A model generated the notes under the pieces. The model saw only the letters and a program-made list of their open reading frames with translations, was not told the origin of the DNA and did no database searches. The translations under genes and the position numbers were made by a program. Positions 39,796-46,235 of a stretch of 64,000 nucleotides of DNA are shown here, in pieces. The DNA is from Nonomuraea wenchangensis. GTDB taxonomy: Bacteria > Actinomycetota > Actinomycetes > Streptosporangiales > Streptosporangiaceae. Each line of letters starts with the position of its first letter. Within the stretch, counting starts at the first letter, position 1. The stretch spans positions 124,001-188,000 of the forward strand of contig NZ_FOHX01000018.1 of NCBI RefSeq assembly GCF_900111685.1, in the 5' to 3' direction.

Positions 39796-40430
39796 CGACG
39801 CTGGACGAGGCTCTGGCCGCTCTGCCCGTCATCGCCATCATCAGAGCCGCCGGCTCCCGCCATCTCGACGCCGTGCTGGAGACGCTCGCCGGCGCCGGCG
39901 TCCGCGCGGTGGAGGTCACCATGACGACTCCCGGCGCGGCCGAGGCCATCCGGCGGGCGGCCGGGGGCGGGCTGCCGGGGGTGGCGGTCGGGGCCGGCAC
40001 CGTGCTCGACGCGGCCTCGGCACGCCAGGCCGTGGACGCCGGCGCCGGCTACCTGATCACACCGGCTGTGCTGCCCGAGGTGATCGGGGAAGGGCGGCGG
40101 CTCGGCGTCCCCGTCCTGCCGGGGGCGTTCACGCCGACGGAGATCGTACAGGCGTGGTCGCACGGGGCCGCCATGGTCAAGGTCTTCCCCGCGGGTGCGG
40201 CGGGCGGCCCCGGCTACGTCAAGGACGTGCGGGCCCCGTTGCCGCACATCCCGCTGGTGCCGACCGGCGGCATCCGGATCGAGGACGTGCCGGGCTACCT
40301 GCGGGCCGGGGCGCGGGCCGTGGGGATGGGCTCACCGCTGCTGGGCGAGGCGTGCGCGGACGGCGACACGGCGGCGCTGGCCGCCCGCGCCGAGCGGCTG
40401 GTCGGGATCGTCAGGGGCTCGGATGGGTGA
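39792..40430 (+). CDS. dgoA: 2-keto-3-deoxy-6-phosphogluconate/galactonate aldolase
   Basis: 212-residue class I aldolase. VRAVEVTMTTPGAAEAIRRA carries the acid/base Glu41 of the KDPG-aldolase family; GAGTVLDAASARQAVDAGA follows; and the Schiff-base Lys130 sits in AMVKVFPAG, with PTGGIRIEDV and GMGSPL as phosphate loops. It would cleave 2-keto-3-deoxy-6-phospho-galactonate to pyruvate and glyceraldehyde-3-phosphate. Overlap with the GH35 stop couples the two. With the DgoD-type dehydratase nearby, the galactonate isoform (DgoA) is favoured over the gluconate one, but sequence alone does not separate them. Confidence 0.88.
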   Translation: MTTLDEALAALPVIAIIRAAGSRHLDAVLETLAGAGVRAVEVTMTTPGAAEAIRRAAGGGLPGVAVGAGTVLDAASARQAVDAGAGYLITPAVLPEVIGEGRRLGVPVLPGAFTPTEIVQAWSHGAAMVKVFPAGAAGGPGYVKDVRAPLPHIPLVPTGGIRIEDVPGYLRAGARAVGMGSPLLGEACADGDTAALAARAERLVGIVRGSDG

Positions 40431-40435
40431 GGCGG

Positions 40436-41149
40436 TCACTTCGGGTGAGCGTGCACCTTCTTGGCCAGGTCGACGTCCGCGATGGAGCGTTCGATGAGCG
40501 CCCGCATCGCGGTCTCGGCCGCCTTCGGCCGCTGCCTGCGTACGGCGAGCAGCACCTCAGCGTGCTTGTCGGTGGATTCGCTGGTGAGCGTCGCGTGCAC
40601 GAACTGGTCACGCAGCCGCAGCCCCGCCTCGATCGCGGTGGCCATCCGCGCCATCAGCTCGTTGCGGGCGGCGCGCAGCAGGGCGTGGTGGAAGGCCAGG
40701 TCGGCCTCCACGTGATCGGCGGCCGGCCGGCCCGCCGCGGTCCGCATGGCGGCCAACGCGTCCTCCAGGTCGGCCAGGTCGCGATCGGTGCGGCGCTGGG
40801 CCGCCATGCGCGCCACCGCCGGCTCGACGGTCAGCCGCACCTCGCCCAGCTCGTCCAGGAACGTCTCGTCCACGCGGTCGGCGAAGCGCCAGCGCAGCAC
40901 GTCGGCGTCCAGGAGCGCCCAGTGCTCGCGCGGCGCGACGAAGGTGCCTCGCCTGGGCCGGGCTCCCACCAGGCCCTTGGCGGCCAGCACGCGCAGCGCC
41001 TCGCGCACGGCGGTCCTGCTCACGGAGAAACGCTCCTGCAGCGCCGCCATGTCGAGGTCGTCGTCAGGGGAGATGTCGCCGTTGACGATGGCGGCGCCCA
41101 GGGTGTTGACCACCCGGTCGTGCGCGCCGGCTCTCCCGATCTCCGTCAT
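40436..41149 (-). CDS. GntR/FadR-type repressor of the galactonate island
   Basis: 237-residue GntR regulator. Winged helix: VVNTLGAAIVNGDISPDDDL, MAALQERFSVSRTAVREALR and VLAAKGLVGARPRRGTFV. The all-helical FCD effector domain follows, with RLTVEPAVARMAAQRRTD, DLAFHHALLRAARNELM and AEVLLAVRRQRP, including the Asp/His set that binds metal in FadR-type proteins. It lies between the GH35-aldolase unit and the divergent cellulase-like/SDR/DgoD unit, the usual place for a DgoR-like repressor that responds to galactonate. The inverted repeat at 41189-41210 is the probable operator. Confidence 0.9.
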   Translation of the reverse strand: MTEIGRAGAHDRVVNTLGAAIVNGDISPDDDLDMAALQERFSVSRTAVREALRVLAAKGLVGARPRRGTFVAPREHWALLDADVLRWRFADRVDETFLDELGEVRLTVEPAVARMAAQRRTDRDLADLEDALAAMRTAAGRPAADHVEADLAFHHALLRAARNELMARMATAIEAGLRLRDQFVHATLTSESTDKHAEVLLAVRRQRPKAAETAMRALIERSIADVDLAKKVHAHPK

Positions 41150-41188
41150 GGCGGAATCATGCCACGCCCGCGCTCTCCGCGGATCGCC

Positions 41189-41210
41189 GACACTAAAGCA
41201 TACTAGTGTC
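41189..41210. promoter_or_regulatory. GntR operator in the divergent intergenic region
   Basis: GACACTA (41189-41195) and TAGTGTC (41204-41210) form a perfect 7-bp inverted repeat with an 8-bp spacer, 40 bp from the repressor start and 35 bp from the hydrolase TTG. The AT-rich stretch next to it (41211-41230) would hold the -10. Confidence 0.7.
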
Positions 41211-41244
41211 AGAAATAATCGTATTTATCCAGGGAGCCGACCTC

Positions 41245-42483
41245 TTGTCCACGTTGACCATCACGCTGTGGGACTTCACCTGGTACACCAGGACCGGCCC
41301 AGGAGAGCCGTTCGAGGACCTGGACCGGGCCTTCACCGAGGCGGTGGCGCGCGGGTACAACACCGTGCGCGTCTGCGCCATGCCGTACCTGCTGTTCGGA
41401 TCCGGGCTGGACACCTCCGCGCTGACCTTCGCCCCCTTCGGCCGCGGCTACGGCCTCGGCACCCGCTGGTACGACGTGCGGGAGAGCACGACGCTGGACG
41501 GCCGCGCGCACCTGCTGGCGCTGTTCAGGGCCGCCCGGCGGCACGGCTGCCAGGTGATCGTCTCCTCCTGGGAGTACCAGCAGAGCTCCGGCTTCCTGGC
41601 CGATCCCGCCTGGTACGAGGCCCTGCGCGCGGTGCCGCCCGAGCGGCGCGCGAACGCGCTGGCCGAGGCCCTCGCCGACCTGGTGGACTTCGTGGCCGGG
41701 CACGGCCTCGCCGAGCAGATCGCGTTCGTCGAGCTGCACAACGAGGTCCAGGCCGGCCGGCTCACCGAAGCGCTCGCCCCCGGCGAGTCCCCGGTGCTCG
41801 GCCTGCGGCCCTACCTGGAGAAGGCCGTCGACGCGTTCAAGACCCGGCACCCGGACACGCCCGTGACGGTGAACTACGCCCAGGTGCCGCACGCCGAGCT
41901 GCGCGGCATCCCCGCCAACATCGACGTCGCCGTCTTCCACCCCTACGTCCACGGCGTCCTCGACGAGCTCATCGACACCTTCGCGCTGCGCGACGCCGCC
42001 GTGCCGTTCCCGCAGGAGCGCGCCCGGCGGGAGCTGCTCCGCCCGGACGCCCCCGACCTGGCGGACTGGCATCCGGAGCAGCGGTGGCGCAGCGCGGCCA
42101 CGGTGGTGTCGGCCCGCGAGGTGTACCTCCACGACTGGTGCGACCCGGCCCGCTTCGACCGCTGGCTGTACGACCGGCACGCCGGCTACCGCCACGCCAT
42201 GGAAGAGAGGCTGCGCATCTGGATCGAGGTGGCCGCCGACTGGTCCGCCGCCCGCGAGCTGCCCCTGGTGTTCGGCGAGGGCTGGGTCGGCTACACCCCG
42301 CTGCGCGCCACCTTCGAGGAAGGGCCCGTAGGAGCAGGGATCTGCCTGGACGCCGTGCGGCAGGCCCGGCACGCCGGCGCGTGGGGCACCGTGGTCTGCT
42401 CGAACGCGGCCCCCCACCATCCGATGTGGGCCGATGTGGACCTGCAGGTCACCGCCAACACGCTGTTCGCGGGGCGGCGATGA
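41245..42483 (+). CDS. Cellulase-like glycoside hydrolase (clan GH-A)
   Basis: 412-residue TIM-barrel hydrolase of the sugar-binding cellulase-like type. TTG 41245 is chosen because AGGGAG stands 8 bp upstream; an earlier GTG (41206) falls inside the operator. Motifs: TLWDFTWYTRTG, NTVRVCAMPYLL, VIVSSWEYQQ; the acid/base candidate lies in AFVELHNEVQAG, the nucleophile in LVFGEGWVGY, and the barrel end is GAWGTVVCSNAAPHHP. No signal peptide, so it should act on imported oligosaccharide. It heads the SDR-DgoD operon and overlaps the SDR start. The exact glycosidic substrate is unknown, with galactoside most likely from context. Confidence 0.8.
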   Translation: MSTLTITLWDFTWYTRTGPGEPFEDLDRAFTEAVARGYNTVRVCAMPYLLFGSGLDTSALTFAPFGRGYGLGTRWYDVRESTTLDGRAHLLALFRAARRHGCQVIVSSWEYQQSSGFLADPAWYEALRAVPPERRANALAEALADLVDFVAGHGLAEQIAFVELHNEVQAGRLTEALAPGESPVLGLRPYLEKAVDAFKTRHPDTPVTVNYAQVPHAELRGIPANIDVAVFHPYVHGVLDELIDTFALRDAAVPFPQERARRELLRPDAPDLADWHPEQRWRSAATVVSAREVYLHDWCDPARFDRWLYDRHAGYRHAMEERLRIWIEVAADWSAARELPLVFGEGWVGYTPLRATFEEGPVGAGICLDAVRQARHAGAWGTVVCSNAAPHHPMWADVDLQVTANTLFAGRR

Positions 42484-43232
42484 ACGGCCGCTTCGAGGGG
42501 AGGACGGCCCTGGTCACCGGCGCCGCCTCGGGCATCGGCGCGGCCACCGCCCGCCGCCTGGCCGCCGAGGGAGCACGGGTGCTGGTGGCCGACATCGCCG
42601 GCGAGCGGGGCCGCGACGTCGCCGCCGCGATCGGGGAGCGGGCCGCCTTCGTGCGCCTGGACGTCTCCTCCGCCCGCGACTGGGCCGCCGCCTTAGAGGA
42701 GGTGCGTGATCGGTTCGGCCGTCTGGACGTGCTGCACGCCAACGGTCCCGGCCGGGTCGTGCCCGCCCGTCCCGTGCACGAGCTGCCGGAGGCGGACTGG
42801 GACCTGCAGATCGACGTCACCCTCAAGGCCGCCTACCTGGCGGCGCGCACGTTCTGCCCGCTGCTGGCCGAGACGTCCGGCGCCCTGGTCATCACCTCCT
42901 CGGTGCACGCCAGGACCGGCATCCCGGGCTGCGCGCCGTACGCCGCCGCCAAGGGCGGCCTGCAGTCGCTGACCCGGCAGCTCGCCGTCGAGTACGCCCC
43001 TCAGGTGCGCGTCAACGCGGTCGTCCCCGGCCCGATCATGAGCCCCGCCTGGGACGGCATCGACGAGCAGGGCCGGGCCGCCACCATCGCCGAGACCCCG
43101 GCAGGCCGCTTCGGCACCCCCGACGAGGTGGCCGCCGCCGTCGCCTTCCTCGCCGCGCCGGAGGCCTCCTTCATCACCGGCGCCTGCCTCAACGTCGACG
43201 GCGGCTGGAGCGTCTCCACCACGTCCTCCTAG
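42480..43232 (+). CDS. SDR family dehydrogenase, candidate galactose/sugar dehydrogenase
   Basis: 250-residue classical SDR. Cofactor motif TGAASGIGAATARR, DVS near position 61-63, HANGPG in place of NNAG, catalytic VITSSVHA (Ser141) and YAAAK (Tyr154, Lys158), then PGPIMSPAW and a closing DGGWSV. The Asp after strand 2 (VADIAG) favours NAD. In this island it would oxidise the free sugar from GH35 hydrolysis to a lactone, or work on a sugar acid. ATG overlaps the previous stop by four bases. Confidence 0.88.
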   Translation: MNGRFEGRTALVTGAASGIGAATARRLAAEGARVLVADIAGERGRDVAAAIGERAAFVRLDVSSARDWAAALEEVRDRFGRLDVLHANGPGRVVPARPVHELPEADWDLQIDVTLKAAYLAARTFCPLLAETSGALVITSSVHARTGIPGCAPYAAAKGGLQSLTRQLAVEYAPQVRVNAVVPGPIMSPAWDGIDEQGRAATIAETPAGRFGTPDEVAAAVAFLAAPEASFITGACLNVDGGWSVSTTSS

Positions 43233-43243
43233 ATCGGAGCCCC

Positions 43244-44389
43244 ATGAAGATCGTCTCCATGGACACCTTCCTCGTCCCGCCCCGCTGGCTGTTCCTGCGC
43301 GTCCGCACCGACGAGGGCGTCACCGGCTGGGGCGAGCCGGTCGTCGAAGGCCGGGCCGAGACCGTACGGGCCGCCGTCGCCGAGCTGGCCGACTACCTGA
43401 TCGGCGCGGACCCGCTCCGCATCGAGGACCACTGGCAGGTCCTCACCAAGGGTGGCTTCTACCGGGGCGGGCCGGTGCTGTCCAGCGCGGTCGCCGGCAT
43501 CGACCAGGCGCTGTGGGACATCGCCGGCAAAGCCGCCGGCCTGCCCGTGCACCAGCTGCTCGGCGGCCCGGTACGCGAGAAGGTCCGCATGTACGCCTGG
43601 ATCGGCGGCGACCGCCCCGCCGAGGTGGCCGAGCTCGCCGCCACCCAGATCGAGGCCGGGTTCACCGCCGTCAAGATGAACGGCTCCGCCGAACTGGCCG
43701 CCATCGACACCCCGGCCCGCACCATGGAGGTCGTCCAGCGCGTCGCCGCCGTGCGCGAGGCCATCGGCGAGCACCACGATCTGGTGGTGGACCTGCACGG
43801 CCGGGCCTCCACCGCCATGGCGCGGAGGCTGCTGCCGCTGCTGGAGCCGTACCTGCCGCTGTTCGTGGAGGAGGCGGTGCTGCCTGAGCACTCGCGCAAC
43901 CTGGCCGCGCTCGCCGCGAGCACCTCGATCCCGCTCGCGACCGGCGAGCGGTTGTTCTCGCGGTGGGACTTCCGCGAGGTCATCGGGCACGGCATCGCGG
44001 TGGCCCAGCCGGACGTGAGCCACGCCGGCGGGATCTCGGAGGTACGCCGGATCGCCGCGATGGCCGAGACCTACGACGTGACCATGGCCCCGCACTGCCC
44101 GCTCGGCCCCGTCTCGCTGGCCGCCAGCCTGCAACTGGCCTTCGCCGTCCCCAACTTCCTCATCCAGGAGCAGAGCGTCGGCATCCACTACAACGAGGGC
44201 AACGACGTCCTGGACCATCTCGTCGATCCCGCCCCGCTGACCTTCCCCGGCGGGTACGCCACCCGCACCACCCGCCCCGGCCTCGGCATCGAGATCGACG
44301 AGGCCGAGGTGGAGCGGATGGCGCGGCAGGGCCACCGCTGGCGCAGCCCGGTGTGGCGGCACGCCGACGGCTCCTTCGCCGAGTGGTGA
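43244..44389 (+). CDS. dgoD: D-galactonate dehydratase-type enolase superfamily enzyme
   Basis: 381-residue mandelate-racemase-subgroup enzyme. The capping domain opens WLFLRVRTDEGVTGWGEPV. Barrel residues: TAVKMNG (Lys144 region), metal ligand Asp183 with His185 in VVDLHGRAS, Glu209 in LFVEEAVLP, Glu235 in ATGERLFSRWDF, and base His284 in MAPHCPLGPVSLAA, followed by QSVGIHYN. HGR, GERLFSRWDF and HCPLGP together are hallmarks of DgoD. It dehydrates galactonate to 2-keto-3-deoxy-galactonate. It begins 11 bp after the SDR stop and ends the operon. Confidence 0.87.
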   Translation: MKIVSMDTFLVPPRWLFLRVRTDEGVTGWGEPVVEGRAETVRAAVAELADYLIGADPLRIEDHWQVLTKGGFYRGGPVLSSAVAGIDQALWDIAGKAAGLPVHQLLGGPVREKVRMYAWIGGDRPAEVAELAATQIEAGFTAVKMNGSAELAAIDTPARTMEVVQRVAAVREAIGEHHDLVVDLHGRASTAMARRLLPLLEPYLPLFVEEAVLPEHSRNLAALAASTSIPLATGERLFSRWDFREVIGHGIAVAQPDVSHAGGISEVRRIAAMAETYDVTMAPHCPLGPVSLAASLQLAFAVPNFLIQEQSVGIHYNEGNDVLDHLVDPAPLTFPGGYATRTTRPGLGIEIDEAEVERMARQGHRWRSPVWRHADGSFAEW

Positions 44390-44469
44390 CACTCACCAGG
44401 TGACCTCGGCCGGTACGGCCAGACGCAGGGTGGTGCTCTGGAAGATCATGACGAGCGCTATGGTGGCGC

Positions 44470-45051
44470 ATGATCAGCAAGCCTCCCGGATGGCTGTACC
44501 TCACGGCGCTCTCCGCCATAGCCTGCGTCATTCTGTACTGGGCCAGCGTCCCCCATTGGTACGCCATCGAGATGGTTCTGGTCGCCTTCTTCTTCGGGCT
44601 CCCTCTGTATGTGATCTGGCTGGTCCGCTTCGGCTTGGCGGCCAGTCGAGGCGCGGTCGACGGCCGAGTGGGACGCTGGGTGTTGCCCTGGGTCATCGCC
44701 GCGGGCGTGGTGGCGGCACTCGTGGTGGACGCGCCCTTCTGGCTGCGATTCACGATCTCGAAACCGAGCATGGAAGCCTACGCTCAAACCGTTACCAGGC
44801 AGACAAATCGCGACTTAACCTGTCAATGGGTGGGGTTGTATCGAATATGTGATGCGTTCCCGTACTCGGGATTGGAGAAGAACGCCGAGGACGTCCCCGG
44901 CAGTGCTTGCCTGATCGGCAAGGAATGGGCCTTCTACAGCAACACGAACTTCGTCCTGCTGCCGAAGGGCGAACCCGAGGAGACGGCGGACGACACCTAC
45001 CGGCACCTCACGGGCCACTGGTACGGCTGGCGCGGCTGGGACCCTTTGTAA
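44470..45051 (+). CDS. Hypothetical small membrane protein
   Basis: 193-residue protein with three membrane spans (LYLTALSAIACVILYWA; AIEMVLVAFFFGLPLYVIW; WVLPWVIAAGVVAALVV) and a C-terminal external domain of about 100 residues with three cysteines (LTCQWVGLYRICD; SACLIGKEW). I do not recognise a family. Base composition around 44490-44880 is less GC-rich than the neighbours, which may mean recent arrival. It stands alone between the DgoD and HxlR genes. The 80 bp upstream include an 18-codon scrap on the minus strand (TLRLAVPAEVTW) that looks like the end of a lost gene. Confidence 0.65.
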   Translation: MISKPPGWLYLTALSAIACVILYWASVPHWYAIEMVLVAFFFGLPLYVIWLVRFGLAASRGAVDGRVGRWVLPWVIAAGVVAALVVDAPFWLRFTISKPSMEAYAQTVTRQTNRDLTCQWVGLYRICDAFPYSGLEKNAEDVPGSACLIGKEWAFYSNTNFVLLPKGEPEETADDTYRHLTGHWYGWRGWDPL

Positions 45052-45073
45052 CACCGCGCGGGGCCTTCGGTCG

Positions 45074-45523
45074 TCAGCCCGAGCCCGGGCCTGGGAGGAG
45101 GTCGACGTCGCCCGCGTGCATCGGCTCTCCGCAGTGACTGCAGCGCGGGTCGACATGGCCGATCTGCCCGCAGGCATGGTGGCGGTACAGGATGGGAGGC
45201 CCGGCCTCGCCGGCGAGCCAGCGGTCGCCCCACCGCGCCATCACCATGAGCATCTCGACGAGCTCGGTGCCCTTGGCGGTGAGGTGGTACTCGTAGCGGG
45301 GGCGGGCGTCGTAGGGCAGCCGCTCGAGCACGCCCTGTTCGACCAGGTGGTTGAGCCGCTCGGTGAGGACCTTGCGGGAGATCCCGAGGTCGGCCTGGAT
45401 GTGGTCGAAGCGGCGCACCCCGGCCCACACGTCGCGCAGGATCAGTGGCGACCAGGGCTCGCCGATCACGTCCAAGGTACGCGCGATGGAACACGCCATC
45501 TCCCCGAACCGTGTTCGCTGCAT
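45074..45523 (-). CDS. HxlR family transcriptional regulator
   Basis: 149-residue winged-helix regulator: CSIARTLDVIGEPWSPLILR with the single conserved Cys, RRFDHIQADLGISRKVLTER, LVEQGVLERLPYDARPRYEY and ELVEMLMVMARWGDRWL. A short C-terminal extension has a zinc-ribbon-like set HACGQIGHVDPRCSHCGEPM, found in a subgroup of HxlR proteins. HxlR regulators often sense quinones or aldehydes through the N-terminal Cys. Divergent from the VOC-family gene at 45611; GGTTCC/GGAACC inverted repeats lie between. Confidence 0.9.
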   Translation of the reverse strand: MQRTRFGEMACSIARTLDVIGEPWSPLILRDVWAGVRRFDHIQADLGISRKVLTERLNHLVEQGVLERLPYDARPRYEYHLTAKGTELVEMLMVMARWGDRWLAGEAGPPILYRHHACGQIGHVDPRCSHCGEPMHAGDVDLLPGPGSG

Positions 45524-45540
45524 GGCAGCAATCTAGCAAG

Positions 45541-45599
45541 CGGGGTTCCCTTACGGAACCTCGGGTGTTACCTTCTCAGAGTCTCTTGAAGGAACCCCG
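45541..45599. promoter_or_regulatory. HxlR operator region
   Basis: CGGGGTTCC (45541-45549) and GGAACC (45555-45560) form a GGTTCC-N5-GGAACC palindrome; a further GGAACCCCG at 45591-45599 repeats the right arm near the start of the VOC gene. This is typical of the site bound by the adjacent divergent regulator. Confidence 0.6.
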
Positions 45600-45610
45600 A
45601 AAGGCATCCG

Positions 45611-46075
45611 ATGACATTCATCAGGCGCTTCGACCACGTCGGCATCACCGTCGCCGACCTCGACGCCGTGACGGCGTTCTTCGTCGGCCTCGGCCTGGAG
45701 GCCGATCCGAAGATGGCCGTCGAAGGCGAGTTCCTGGACACGGTGATCGGCATGACCGATGCCCGCACCGAGATCGTCATGCTGCGACCGCCCGGCGGGG
45801 GCACGACGCTGGAGCTCTCGAGTTTCACGCGGCCGGACCACCTCCCGGGTTCGCCTGCCGCGTCGGCCAACGAGCTGGGCCTGCGCAACGTCGCCTTCGA
45901 GGTGCACGACCTCCAAGCCGCGGTCGACCACGCCGCGGCCGGCGGCTACGGCCTGGTGGGAGGCATCGGCGAATACGAAGGCATGTGGCGGATGGCCTAC
46001 GTCCGCGGGCCCGAAGGAATCATCGTCTCGCTGGCCGAGCGCGTCGAGAAGTCGAGAAGTAAGGAGACCTCGTGA
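45611..46075 (+). CDS. VOC family (glyoxalase/bleomycin-resistance fold) protein
   Basis: 154-residue vicinal-oxygen-chelate protein with two beta-alpha-beta-beta-beta units: RRFDHVGITVADLDAVTAFF holds the first metal His, ARTEIVMLRPPGG and LELSSFTRP the second block, LRNVAFEVHDLQAAVDHAAA the second unit, and MAYVRGPEGIIVSLAERV the last Glu-bearing strand. Likely a glyoxalase or thiol-dependent detoxification enzyme controlled by the HxlR regulator. The stop overlaps the GTG of the decayed YciI gene. Confidence 0.88.
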   Translation: MTFIRRFDHVGITVADLDAVTAFFVGLGLEADPKMAVEGEFLDTVIGMTDARTEIVMLRPPGGGTTLELSSFTRPDHLPGSPAASANELGLRNVAFEVHDLQAAVDHAAAGGYGLVGGIGEYEGMWRMAYVRGPEGIIVSLAERVEKSRSKETS

Positions 46076-46235
46076 GCGCGACCGTGACCGACGAAGAGAG
46101 GCCGGCATCGCGATCATGACCGTGCCGGCCGAGGAAGCCGCGGAGATCATGGCCGACGACCCCTGCGTGCGAGCCGGGATGATGCGCTGCGAGGTTCACC
46201 CGTGCCACGGCTTCCCCGGAGACGCCGTCACCTAG
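46072..46235 (+). pseudogene. YciI-like gene with an internal deletion
   Basis: GTG 46072 overlaps the VOC stop (GTGA) and reads VSATVTDEE, a normal start for a coupled gene. After about ten codons the frame hits a stop at 46117, but the next frame gives AGIAIMTVPAEEAAEIMADD, then PCVRAGMMRCEVHPCHGFPG, the C-terminus of a YciI-like protein. About 50 middle codons are lost and the two ends are out of frame. The final TAG shares CTAG with the stop of the opposite-strand ATPase gene. Confidence 0.6.
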
